From Streptomyces noursei ATCC 11455 (GTDB lineage: Bacteria > Actinomycetota > Actinomycetes > Streptomycetales > Streptomycetaceae): DNA of 64,000 nt. The stretch lies in NCBI RefSeq assembly GCF_001704275.1, contig NZ_CP011533.1, positions 1,612,001-1,676,000 of the forward strand, written 5' to 3'. The translations under genes were made by a program, and so were the position numbers. Shown piece after piece: positions 25,818 to 34,172 of the stretch (its first letter is position 1; the number at the start of each line of letters is the position of its first letter). The notes below the pieces were generated by a model. The model did not search any database. It had not been told where the DNA came from and saw only the letters and a list, made by a program, of their open reading frames with translations.

Positions 25818-26466
25818 GCGAGATCCTCCGGGCGATCTGCTCGATATCGGCGGGCGTGCCCGCCATGATGGTCCGGACATGCTCCGTGACCTGGTCCACC
25901 GGCCAGTCCCACCACGAGGCCCGCATCAGACTCTCCACCTCGGCGTCCTCGTAGCGGCGGCGGATCGGCCGGGCGGGGTTGCCGCCGACCACCGTGTACG
26001 GCTCGACGTCGGCCGTGACCACTGAGCCGGCCGCGACGACGGCTCCGTCCCCGATCCGCACGCCGGGCATGATCAGCGCCTGGTAGCCGATCCAGACGTC
26101 GTTGCCGATCACGGTGTCGCCGCGGCTGGGCATGTCGGTGACCAGGTCGAGGGTCCGCTCCGCCCAGGCGCCGCCGAACATGGTGAACGGGAAGGTGGAC
26201 ACGCCCATCGTCGGGTGCGCCGCGCCGGCCATCAGGAACCGGGTGCCCGCGGCGATCGCGCAGTACTTGCCGATCACCAGCCGCTCCGGGCCGTAGCCGT
26301 ACAGCACGTTGCGGCGCTCGAACTCGGTCGCACCGTCCGGGTCGTCGTAGTACGTGTACTCGCCGACCTCGATCCGCGGGTCGTTGACCAGCGCGCGGAG
26401 GAGGACCACCCGGTGGTGTCCGGGTAGCGGGTGCAGGGTCGCGGGGTCGGGGATGCGTGCGGCCAT
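25810..26466 (-). CDS. vat: streptogramin A O-acetyltransferase (Vat-type)
   Basis: 218 residues from ATG 26466, close to the usual 210-220. It has a left-handed beta-helix (hexapeptide repeats around [54 protein letters not shown]) with the xenobiotic-acetyltransferase start [12 protein letters not shown]84 in [14 protein letters not shown] matches the catalytic His82 of Vat(D). The enzyme transfers acetyl from acetyl-CoA to a hydroxyl of type A streptogramins; the related chloramphenicol-acetylating XATs are the alternative. Coupling to vgb strongly favours streptogramin A. TetR and a membrane protein are encoded upstream. Confidence 0.88.
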   Translation of the reverse strand: MAARIPDPATLHPLPGHHRVVLLRALVNDPRIEVGEYTYYDDPDGATEFERRNVLYGYGPERLVIGKYCAIAAGTRFLMAGAAHPTMGVSTFPFTMFGGAWAERTLDLVTDMPSRGDTVIGNDVWIGYQALIMPGVRIGDGAVVAAGSVVTADVEPYTVVGGNPARPIRRRYEDAEVESLMRASWWDWPVDQVTEHVRTIMAGTPADIEQIARRISHV

Positions 26467-26658
26467 GGGGCGTCCCTAGGAATGTGAGGCGGTCCGGGAG
26501 GACCGGGTGTGGCTGATGGGGTGTTGCCTTCTGAACGCCGGTGAGCCGGTGTCCCGTTCAGCGGTTGTCTGCTCGCAGTTCGACGGGTACCGGCCATCGG
26601 CGTTTTTCCGGGATCAGGGCGGCATGCGCGGAACGCGCCCGCCGTCGGCGGCCGGATG

Positions 26659-27150
26659 TCAGCGCTCGCCGTGCGGCTGGGCAGGCCGGGTCTGGATGGT
26701 GGCGACGCAGCGCTTGGTGAACATCATCGGGCCGACGAAGCCGGCGATCTGGACCGCGGTAGCGGTGGTCGAGTGGCCTTGGTCCGCGTGTGCGAGGAGC
26801 GCCAGAACGGATGCGGTCACCGCGAACGCGAGGGTCCAGACGGTGGTGATGACGGTGTTGGTCCGCACGAACAGCGGCCAGCCCCAGACCTCCCGCGGGG
26901 TGGACTGCTCGGCGATGCCGAGGGCGAACGGCTTGCCGACCACCAGCGAGACTCCCGCGATCAGGGCAAGGACTCCTGAGGACAACGCCGCCGAGTACGG
27001 GTGCAGGGCCGAGTCGGGGTCGGCGAAGGCCACCGCGGCGAGTACGGCGAAGAACGCGGCCGACCCGGATTCGATGATCAGCGCGTCCGGGCCGTACCCG
27101 GCAGATCGCTGTCTCACGATGACACCGACTGCCACGACCAGGCCGGCCAA
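26659..27150 (-). CDS. multi-pass membrane protein upstream of vat
   Basis: At least five membrane helices are visible (ALAGLVVAVGVIV, SAAFFAVLAAVAFA, ALSSGVLALIAGVSLVVG, TTVWTLAFAVTASVLALLA, AVQIAGFVGPMMF). Coding character continues in frame upstream to an in-frame stop at 27223-27225 (RFLLWIVYAVLPSERWQW, another helix), but there is no ATG/GTG at the expected start. The true start is therefore a rare codon or was lost; TTG 27150 is the nearest allowed start. Family unknown to me; similar proteins lie beside TetR genes. It is in the same direction as vat and vgb (gap 192) and divergent from TetR. Confidence 0.6.
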   Translation of the reverse strand: MAGLVVAVGVIVRQRSAGYGPDALIIESGSAAFFAVLAAVAFADPDSALHPYSAALSSGVLALIAGVSLVVGKPFALGIAEQSTPREVWGWPLFVRTNTVITTVWTLAFAVTASVLALLAHADQGHSTTATAVQIAGFVGPMMFTKRCVATIQTRPAQPHGER

Positions 27151-27416
27151 CGCGGCCCACTGCCACCGTTCGGACGGCAGGACCGCATAGACGATCCACA
27201 GCAGGAACCGTGACGACGTAGTTCACAGTGGCTCTCCCCCTCGATCAACAACTGGTTGCCCGAAACCAGAACGTCCGGGCCCGCGACTTCGGCCGCTCCG
27301 ACACCGGTCGGGAGGCCGAACGCGTCCAGGAAACCGGTCCTCGCCGCGCTGAGCACCCGGCTCATCGGAGAGGAACGCCGACACCCGCAGTTCCCCCGCG
27401 GAGGCCCCCACCATCC

Positions 27417-27497
27417 AAAACGACTCGTTTCGTTTCGGCGTGATGTGGATCATGCAGCCTCGCACGCCCGCTGTCAAAAACGATTCGTTTCGTTTCG
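27417..27497. promoter_or_regulatory. twin operator sites upstream of the TetR gene
   Basis: ACGACTCGTTTCGTTTCG ends at 27437 and ACGATTCGTTTCGTTTCG ends at 27497. Both are preceded by AAA, spaced exactly 60 bases, with one mismatch. Each contains a near-palindrome (AAACGATTCGTTT). The second lies just before TAGCAT (27504-27509), a -10-like box only 7 bases from the TetR GTG, which suggests a leaderless message. Both sites lie between TetR and the divergent membrane/vat/vgb genes, so TetR probably represses itself and the resistance operon. Confidence 0.75.
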
Positions 27498-27515
27498 ACG
27501 CGCTAGCATCAGCGG

Positions 27516-28148
27516 GTGACTCCGCTCCGCCCACCCGCCCCGTCCCGACGCAACGAACGATCCGCCCGGGCGATCACGGCGGCAGCCCTGCAGCTGTGCA
27601 AGGAGGTCGGGTACCCGAAGGTCACCATGGACGCCATCGCCACCCGGGCGGGCGCGAGCAAGGCGACTATCTACCGTTGGTGGCCCTCCAAAGGAGCCCT
27701 GCTGCTGGACGCCTTCCTGGAACAGACCGTCGATGCGGCACCCTTCCCCGACACCGGCGACGTCGTGGCCGACCTCCGCAGTCAGATGAATGCCGCCATC
27801 GCCAGCATCGGCGGCCCGGAGCTCTGGCCCCACTACACCGCGCTGATCGGCGAAGCCCAGCACCACCCCGAGCTTGCCCAGGCCATTTTCGACCGCTTCA
27901 TCAGTCCCCTGGAGCAAGCCGCCGCCGATCGTCTGCGCGCAGCCCAGGCTCAGGGACAACTCGACCCCAGCCGGGACCCGCACCTCCTCATCGACCTGAT
28001 GTACGGGGCGCTCTACTACTCGCTGCTGCTCGTCCGCAAGCCCACCGACCCCGCCTACGTCGACGCCCTCCTGGACACGACGCTGCACGGCTGGATCACC
28101 GGCCCCGCACCGACCGGAGCGGACACGCGCCCCAACTCCGCACAGTAA
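27516..28148 (+). CDS. TetR-family repressor
   Basis: 210 residues from GTG 27516. The N-terminal helix-turn-helix is typical (ITAAALQLCKEVGYPKVTMD, then AIATRAGASKATIYRWWPSK). The C-terminal domain (IDLMYGALYYSLLLVRKPTD) matches the TetR_C_11-like group. It is divergent from the membrane protein-vat-vgb unit, with two matching operators in between, so an inducible streptogramin resistance operon is a reasonable inference. Confidence 0.88.
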   Translation: MTPLRPPAPSRRNERSARAITAAALQLCKEVGYPKVTMDAIATRAGASKATIYRWWPSKGALLLDAFLEQTVDAAPFPDTGDVVADLRSQMNAAIASIGGPELWPHYTALIGEAQHHPELAQAIFDRFISPLEQAAADRLRAAQAQGQLDPSRDPHLLIDLMYGALYYSLLLVRKPTDPAYVDALLDTTLHGWITGPAPTGADTRPNSAQ

Positions 28149-28207
28149 CCATGCGCATGCCCTTTCCCGGGGCCGTGCGGTCGGCGGACCGGATGCGCGG
28201 GAAGACC

Positions 28208-28318
28208 CTGGACGGCATCCTCGGCCTCGCCGGGTGAGCCGAGCAGGCGGTAGGTGATCGCGAGCGGCCGCGGCCGGTGCTCCTCGCAGTGCTCGGCCGG
28301 CGGGTCCTGCCCGCTCAT
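28208..28318 (-). pseudogene. ECF sigma factor N-terminal scrap
   Basis: About 37 residues on the minus strand (EEHRPRPLAITYRLLGSPGE, then AEDAVQ) match region 2.1 of SigJ-like ECF sigma factors. The reading then leaves the family. No sigma 2.3-4 region remains. The rest of 28149-28578 shows no gene. Confidence 0.55.
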
Positions 28319-28781
28319 CTCGCTCAGCGCAACCCAGCCGATCGGAGGGACGAGAGGTGGTGCCAACCCCACCTCCAGTTTCCGTGACAGCCCGGCTGAC
28401 TCGGCGTCAGTCGGGCGGAAGGATTTCTCCCGCCAAGATCAGCCGATCCACGGACTCCCAGCAAGGAGCCATGACCGCCCTAGCCACCTCCGTCGTGCCC
28501 GTCCTTCTGCCCTTCGCCACCACTACGACATGGCCGCCTGGCGACAGACGGCCTACGCCGTCCTCTCCCTGTCCCCGTTGAGAGCTGTACATCCTGATTT
28601 TCGCTGGTTAGGGGCGCTGGCGTGGGTGGTCGGTGGGGTGCTCGCCTTGATGGGCTTTGGGAGTCTGGCACATTGATCGTCTGACGTGTTGCGGAGGGCG
28701 GTTTCCGACTTCGGCTGTGCCGTGTGCAGCGGGGTTTCTGCGATCCCGGGCCGGGGGTTGTGCCGTTCGGGAGGGGAAGCC

Positions 28782-29108
28782 GTGTCGCCGCTGGAGAAGT
28801 TCGCCGCTCGCCGCGCCGAGTTGGACCGGCTCGCGCAGTCGCTGGCCAGGAAGCTGGCCGAGGTGAACGCCGAGCGCGAGGAACTCGCGGTCGCGGATCG
28901 GGTCCTTCGCCGCCTGCATGAGCAGGAAGCGGACGCGCAAGCCACGCCGGAGGCGTCGGTGCCGCAGGCGGTGCAGGTCGCCGGCCGGTCGGTGCTGAAG
29001 GTGCCGCACCGCCGCGACGTTGCGGACGCGTCCGCGCTGCCCGGTGACTACCGGCGGATGCTGCAGATCGTCAAGGCCGCGGGCGGCCCCGTGAGGGTCA
29101 AGAGGTAG
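28782..29108 (+). CDS. passenger gene of insertion sequence copy B
   Basis: Same sequence as the copy A passenger (19137-19463): GTG 28782 after GGGAGGGG, coiled-coil N-terminal half, DASALPGDYRRMLQIVKAAG near the end, stop at 29108. The winged-helix-like end (EPLRGKLSKLAERGWLHKLP) lies downstream in a shifted frame. Two one-base losses around 29108-29120 separate it. Confidence 0.6.
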   Translation: MSPLEKFAARRAELDRLAQSLARKLAEVNAEREELAVADRVLRRLHEQEADAQATPEASVPQAVQVAGRSVLKVPHRRDVADASALPGDYRRMLQIVKAAGGPVRVKR

Positions 29109-29286
29109 GCGCCGAGTCGGAATCAACATCCTGGCGCCGGGCCGGCTGGAGCCGCTGCGCGGGAAGCTGTCGAAGCTGGCCGAGCGTGGCTGGCTGCACA
29201 AGCTGCCGAACGGCACCTTTACCCCCGGCCGTAATCACCCACCCCGGGACCGCAACGCGACGGTCCCCGGCGCGGGTTGACGAAGT

Positions 29287-30120
29287 ATGCCTACAACAAT
29301 CCCCCCGGCCGGGGACCTCACCGAGGTTGTCTACCCGTGCCGACTGCCGCTGGCCACGGCGACCTCGCGCTTCCTGACCGGGCTGCTGCGCGGCCATCTG
29401 AAGAAGATCGGGTCACGGTGGCGGAAGCTCCCGTCCGGGAGGATCGCGGTGATCGTGCTGGCCGCGCTGCGGCATGACCGGCGGCTTGCCGACCTCGCCG
29501 GCGGCAACGGCATCTCCCGCACCACCATTGACCGTTGACTCAAAGAGATGATCGGCCTGCTCGCCGTCAGGGCGCCCAGGCTGGAGCGGGTCCTGGCGAA
29601 GATCGCCCGATCGGGTGGCAGCGTGGTACTGATCGACGGATCCCTGTCGCCGACCCAGCGCCGCGCGGGCGTCGCCATGAGGCGCCGCTGGTCGGCCAAG
29701 CACAAACGACACGGGCTGCTGGTCATCGGACTGAGCGACCTCCACGGGCGGCTGCTGTGGATCTCCATGGCCCGTCCCGCACACAGCTCGGAGATCACCG
29801 CATGCCGCTATGACCGTCTCACCGGGCTGCTGCGCGAGGCCGGTCTTGCGGCGATCGCCGACCTCGGCTTCGTCGGCCTGGACGACGACCCAGCCGACCC
29901 GACGGCCATCACCGGCTACAAGAAGCCGAAGGACAAGAAACTCACGCCAGGGAAGAAGCTGGTCAACCGGCTGATCGCCGCGGAACCAGCCGTGCGCGAG
30001 CACGCGTTCGCACACCCGAAGAACTGGCGCGTACTGACCAAGCTCCGCCTCGACGCAAGGTGGGCCACCCGGCTCGCGCGCGCCCTGATGGTCCTCAACC
30101 AGCGCGAGATCGCCCACTGA
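29287..30120 (+). pseudogene. transposase of copy B with the same in-frame TGA
   Basis: ATG 29287, in-frame TGA at 29536-29538, then the catalytic part from ATG 29548 to 30120. As in copy A the Trp codon expected after TTIDR is TGA. The DDE residues (VLIDGSLSPTQRR, IADLGFVGLDDD) are intact. Because both copies appear identical, duplication of an already interrupted element is the simplest explanation. Confidence 0.8.
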
Positions 30121-30337
30121 CAGACGATCTCCATGACAGACAGGCCCCGACGACCAGCACGAGAACCCCATCACCCGCCCACGCCAGACCCACGACCTGC
30201 GCATTCAAGATGAACACAACTCAATGAGGTATCGGGCCCGGCACCGGGCACCGCGAGCGTGTCCCGGGCCAGCGCGTCGTATTCACGCCGGCCGAAACCG
30301 AGGGAAGGAGCTGCGCTCCGCCGGTACGGTGTCCCCT

Positions 30338-30652
30338 GTGGACAGGCAGCTGAGTGACGCGGAACTCGATGAGCTGATCGAGCAGGCCACCGTAGACGCT
30401 TACGATGACGAGGAGCAGCTCACGGGCCTCTACACGATGCTCGAAGAGCATCTGGCCGTCCCCTTCAAGACGGTCGTTCTCGGGGTCGAGGTCACCGTGA
30501 AGAAGGTGGACTTGACACCCGGAAGCCAGATCGTGGCGGTCTGTACGCACGGCAGGCACCGGCAGGCGATCGGCATTCTCGACCTTCCGCTGCCGGATCC
30601 GGCGCCCAAGGGAGTCGAATGGATCGAGGCATACCGGCACTGGGAAGCGTGA
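30338..30652 (+). CDS. small acidic protein, CcbP-like calcium-binding family (tentative)
   Basis: GTG 30338 (or GTG 30329) gives about 104 residues. ELIEQATVDAYDDEEQLTGL and LEEHLAVPFKTVVLGVEVTV, then LPLPDPAPKGVEWIEAYRHW, resemble the small CcbP-type calcium-binding proteins of bacteria (acidic helix followed by a small beta barrel). No binding residues can be proved. It begins 115 bases after insertion sequence copy B and stands alone. A hypothetical label is equally honest. Confidence 0.6.
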   Translation: MDRQLSDAELDELIEQATVDAYDDEEQLTGLYTMLEEHLAVPFKTVVLGVEVTVKKVDLTPGSQIVAVCTHGRHRQAIGILDLPLPDPAPKGVEWIEAYRHWEA

Positions 30653-31188
30653 GGCACCCAGGTCAGTGGTCGCCCGGCGGCCCTGGCGGTAGCCCTGATC
30701 GGCGAGCCAGCAGCCCCGGGGCCCGGCCGTACTGCCGCTCTCCGGCGAACAGTCGGCAGCGGCGCACCAATGCCGGTGAGGTGGCTACCGTGGCCTTGAA
30801 GCAACGGAACGCTCCTTGGCCCTGAATCGCCATGCCGGGGAAACGAAGTGGACAGCACTCTGCGAGCGCCGCACTCACTGCCTTGCGGCGCGGACCGGTC
30901 ATGCTTAGGGCATTCGTCGCGCTCTGCCCCTTGGCCGCCTCGATGCGGCTGAACCCGTCAGTGCCCCGTGGCTCAGCCAGCGCCGCCGCAGGCGCCGGAT
31001 CTGTCTCATGGGCGTGCTCGGCCGGCGCCTTGCGTCCTCGAACGGTCAACTCCAGTCGGCCGCCGGACAGTTCCGACCGACCGCCGCAGCCCACGCCTCC
31101 CCAGAACCGCTCGCCTCTGCTGGCCCGACGGCGTACGAGTATGACGTCCGGTCGACTCCGCGGCCACCGCGGCGATAGCGTCCGCCAT
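30653..31188. other. intergenic stretch without a convincing gene
   Basis: About 540 bases. The upstream extension of the next gene's frame reads through it, but composition is Arg/Ala/Pro-rich without conservation cues. No terminator, operator or RNA gene recognised. Confidence 0.45.
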
Positions 31189-32319
31189 GTGAGCGAGTAC
31201 CAGTATTACGAGTTCCAATCCCTCGACCGGCCGCTCAGCCACGACGAGCAGGAGCATCTGCGGGCCATCTCCACCCGGGCCCGGATCACCGCGACCAGCT
31301 TCACCAACACCTACCACTGGGGCGACCTGCGCGGCGATCCGCGCCACATGGTCGAGCGCTACTTCGACGCCCACCTGTACGTCACCAACTGGGGCACCCA
31401 CCGCCTCATGCTCCGCCTGCCCGAGCAGATCGTGGACCTGCCCACGGTGCAGCCCTACTGCCTCGGCCACCACCTCGACGCCTGGACCACCCGCACCCAC
31501 CTCCTGCTCGACCTCACCAGCGAGGACGAGGACGGCGACTGGGTCGAGGACGCCGACGACTCCCTGGCCGCCCTCATCGGCGTACGCGACGAACTCGCCA
31601 CCGGCGACCTGCGCCCCCTCTACCTCGCATGGCCCTCCGCGCTCGCTGCCTGGGAACTCGAAGACGATGGTGAAGAGGAGTACCGGACAACACTGGAACC
31701 GCCCATCCCGGCCGGACTCGGCGACCTGACCGCCCCACAGCGCGCGCTCGCCGACTTCCTGCGCGTGGACGCCGACCTGCTCACGGTCGCGGCCCAGGCG
31801 AGCCCTGCCCCGCCCAAGGAACCGGCCAAACCCACGAAGAAGGAACTCGCCCCGCTGATCGCCGCCCTGGAGGAAAAGGAGAAGGACACCCTACTGCTCC
31901 GGCTCGCCCTAGGACCCGAACCCCGGCTGCGCACCGACCTCCTGCACCGCCTGCGCGGCACCACCACCCCCGCCACCGCCCCCGGACGCCGGTCCGCCGC
32001 GTACCTCCTGGACGCCGCCCATGCCCTGCGCACCCAACGCCGACAGCGCGCCGAACGCAAACGAGCCACGGCCCGTGCCCAGCGCCTGACCGCCCTCGCC
32101 GGCGAGGCCGAATCCGCCTGGCAGCAGGTTGAGGCACACATCGCCACCAAGAAGACCAGTGCCTACGACCAGGCCGTCGCCCTCCTCGCGGAACTGCGCG
32201 ACGCCTTCACCCACACCAGGCGAAGCACGGACTTCCGCCAGCGCCTGGCACGCCTGCGCGAGGACTACCAGCGCCGCCCCGGCCTCCTCAACCGTCTTGA
32301 CCGTCACGGCCTGCGGTAG
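31189..32319 (+). CDS. conserved actinobacterial protein of unknown function
   Basis: GTG 31189 begins SEYQYYEFQSLDRPLSHDEQ, the typical start of a Streptomyces family of unknown role; upstream in-frame sequence is not coding-like. 376 residues. The N-terminal domain (to about 230) has ITATSFTNTYHWGDLRGDP, YFDAHLYVTNWGTHRLMLRL and DLRPLYLAWPSALAAWELED. The C-terminal part is Lys/Glu/Arg-rich, helical and probably coiled coil (LAPLIAALEEKEKDTLLLRL, RRQRAERKRATARAQRLTAL). Relatives are often encoded beside SWIM zinc-finger proteins. No such partner remains here, though the SEC-C gene follows in the same direction. Confidence 0.7.
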   Translation: MSEYQYYEFQSLDRPLSHDEQEHLRAISTRARITATSFTNTYHWGDLRGDPRHMVERYFDAHLYVTNWGTHRLMLRLPEQIVDLPTVQPYCLGHHLDAWTTRTHLLLDLTSEDEDGDWVEDADDSLAALIGVRDELATGDLRPLYLAWPSALAAWELEDDGEEEYRTTLEPPIPAGLGDLTAPQRALADFLRVDADLLTVAAQASPAPPKEPAKPTKKELAPLIAALEEKEKDTLLLRLALGPEPRLRTDLLHRLRGTTTPATAPGRRSAAYLLDAAHALRTQRRQRAERKRATARAQRLTALAGEAESAWQQVEAHIATKKTSAYDQAVALLAELRDAFTHTRRSTDFRQRLARLREDYQRRPGLLNRLDRHGLR

Positions 32320-32556
32320 GCCCGGCCGCGGGAGATCCAGAGCAATGTCCTGGCTGCCTTCAGCAAGGACAAGGACGCGGTCGTCACCACGTCGAGCGCC
32401 GGCTACACCTTCGCTCCCCCAGTCACCACGCCGCGTCTTCTTACGGGACGAACACCTGCTGGCCGCTTCTCTCTGGCCTCTCCCGCACGGGAATCGGATC
32501 TGGGACAGCAGCAAAGCCCGCACCGGGATACACCCGCCTCTCGATAGGGTTCACCC

Positions 32557-33609
32557 GTGAACGAGCCCGCTGTCCCCGCCCCATCACCCCCAACAACCGC
32601 CTACGAAGCCTTCCTTGACACCCAGCGCGGCAAGCCCTCGGCCGCCGCGTGCGAGCAGTGGGCCGACGAGCACGCCGGCGATCCAGCACAGGCGAGAGCG
32701 CTGGTGGACGCCGGGTGGCTGACGGCCCGGTCCAGTCGTAGCGGCAGCGGTGCGGCGGCTCTGGCCCTCTTCCGTCGCGCGGCCGACGGTGACGGCGAGC
32801 ACCGTCTCGACGCCCGGGTGGGCATCGTCGACCAGCTGTACGCCCTGGGCCGAACGCAGGACGCCGAGCGCGCCCAGGAGGAACTCCGGACCTGCCTCGA
32901 TGCCGAGCCCGCCGGGTCGTCGCGACTGCGGGTCATCGACGACATGGTCGAGGTCCTGGCCGAGACCGGGCGGCACGAGCACGCCCTGACGTGGTGCCAG
33001 GCAGGCCTCGATGCCATCGCCGCTGACGAAGGCATTCCGCAGGCGGCCAAGTACCGGCACGGGCTCCTCATCCACCGCGGCTTCCTGCGGAGCGAGTTGG
33101 GGATCGAGCTCGACGAGGACGACCTCGCCGCAGAGGCGGAGGCAGACGCATCCCTCACACAGTTCCGGGACAGCCTGCTGGAGGCACTGTCGCAGGACCC
33201 GGCGGTGGACGGGCCCGAGGACGCGGAGGCGTTCGACGGCATCCTGCTGCGTTGGGTCCGCGATGACTTCGCCGCCGTCCGCGCCCGCTGGCCGGAGTCG
33301 ACCGCCTCGTACGGAGACGACTACGACACCTACGCCGCGCGCCTCCAGCATGACGCCCACGCCTACAGCGAAGCCGGTGCCGCCCGTATCCGGATCGTCA
33401 GCGCCACGCTCGCCGAGTTCGAGGAATACGCCCGCCGGCACGGACGGGAACCGGGTGCGGCGGAGACCCGACGCGCCTTCAGCGAGTGGCACGCCACGAC
33501 GGAGCACCCCGAGCGTGCCCTGCTGTGGCCGCCCGCACGCAACGGCCCCTGCTGGTGCGAGTCGAACCGCAAGTACAAGAAATGCTGCGGCGCGCCCGCG
33601 AGGAACTGA
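32557..33609 (+). CDS. SEC-C motif protein with TPR-like helices
   Basis: GTG 32557, 350 residues. After a Pro-rich start, residues about 40-200 are helical repeats (AAALALFRRAADGDGEHRLD, HALTWCQAGLDAIAADEG). The C-terminus is a SEC-C zinc motif: PCWCESNRKYKKCCG. SEC-C motifs occur at the end of SecA and in many stand-alone proteins and bind zinc. The role of the stand-alone forms is unknown. Upstream, 32320-32556 shows no gene. The gene lies before the rnpB-type attachment site, so it is probably part of the resident DNA. Confidence 0.7.
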   Translation: MNEPAVPAPSPPTTAYEAFLDTQRGKPSAAACEQWADEHAGDPAQARALVDAGWLTARSSRSGSGAAALALFRRAADGDGEHRLDARVGIVDQLYALGRTQDAERAQEELRTCLDAEPAGSSRLRVIDDMVEVLAETGRHEHALTWCQAGLDAIAADEGIPQAAKYRHGLLIHRGFLRSELGIELDEDDLAAEAEADASLTQFRDSLLEALSQDPAVDGPEDAEAFDGILLRWVRDDFAAVRARWPESTASYGDDYDTYAARLQHDAHAYSEAGAARIRIVSATLAEFEEYARRHGREPGAAETRRAFSEWHATTEHPERALLWPPARNGPCWCESNRKYKKCCGAPARN

Positions 33610-34011
33610 AGGGGGCACCCGCACCCACAGCCGGGCCTGATCACCGCATCCGCGTGCCTACGAAAGATCGTACGCGGCCTCTACAGTGACCAGAGCGCCG
33701 GAAATCCGCATGTCACGCCCTTTCTCATCTGTATCGCGCTCCGCCGGGGGCTCAAACCTGCGGCCACCGTGCGGAGGTCCTGCCTCGCGGTCCCCGTCGT
33801 TCGCGACAGACGTGCTCGCCTTCCGTCGGGCGGCATCGCGCCGTGCCCGTGTTCCGCGCCGGCCCCAGCCACACAGGTGCGCCAGCATTCCCCCGTGGAC
33901 GGCACCCGTGGCGCCCTGGCGCGCGTACAGACCCGCGTGCACAACCAGTGCACATTCACGCGGGAACTCGCGGGAAACCGCAGGTCAGGGAGGGAAGCCC
34001 GGCGGGACACA

Positions 34012-34035
34012 GAAAGGCCCCGACCGGGGCGTTTC
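34012..34035. terminator. bidirectional hairpin terminator
   Basis: GAAAGGCCCCGACCGGGGCG followed by TTTC forms a GC-rich stem (GCCCC/GGGGC) with AAA on one flank and TTT on the other, so it can terminate on both strands. It lies just beyond the 3' end of the RNase P RNA fragment, where a terminator of that gene is expected. The rest of 33610-34055 has no gene. Confidence 0.65.
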
Positions 34036-34055
34036 GCCTGGTCAGGGGTGGGAAA

Positions 34056-34100
34056 GCGGACGAGTCGGCCTGTACGCCGGGTTCTGTCCCCCACGGCAAC
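34056..34100 (-). ncRNA. rnpB: 3' end of RNase P RNA gene (rnpB fragment, likely attachment site)
   Basis: The minus strand reads GGACAGAACCCGGCGTACAG then GCCGACTCGTC, the conserved 3' end of bacterial type-A RNase P RNA (the P4/P1 3' strands, ACAGAACCCGGC and GGCCGACTCG). Only about 45 bases are present; the approximately 350 bases that should lie to the right are replaced by an integrase gene. This is the pattern left at one end of an element integrated in the 3' end of an RNA gene. The match is by recall of the consensus. Confidence 0.65.
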
Positions 34101-34172
34101 GATCATGCTTTGACCTGCACGTTTGCATGATCTTTTCGGACTCTTGGGCCCGCGGGGACTTCTCGGGGACTT

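Larger units (their letters stand above)
19667..28578. other. composite-transposon-like segment carrying streptogramin resistance genes
   Basis: The 8.9-kb interval is bounded by two inverted copies of the same insertion sequence. It contains, left to right: an interrupted gene, a WYL regulator, a SnoaL-like gene, a DUF1772 relic, a lipoprotein, a zinc-finger-like protein, a beta-lactamase-type relic, vgb, vat, a membrane protein, TetR and a sigma-factor relic. The layout equals that of composite transposons, though movement as a unit is not shown. Homologous recombination between the inverted copies could also flip the whole segment. Confidence 0.6.
28579..30223 (+). mobile_element. insertion sequence copy B (about 1.64 kb, inverted relative to copy A)
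   Basis: Reverse-complement partner of 18022-19666. Left end TTGAGAGCTGTACATCCTGA and right end (reverse) TGAGTTGTGTTCATCTTGA form imperfect terminal inverted repeats. The interior appears the same as copy A, including the TGA in the transposase and the frameshifts in the passenger gene. The small difference at the outer end nearest the enclosed segment suggests that one end was altered or re-formed. No target duplication is recognisable. Confidence 0.85.

Noticed and set aside
30653..31188. 119-residue extension of the gene at 31189
   Set aside because: The family start SEYQYYEF lies at GTG 31189; upstream sequence is not protein-like.
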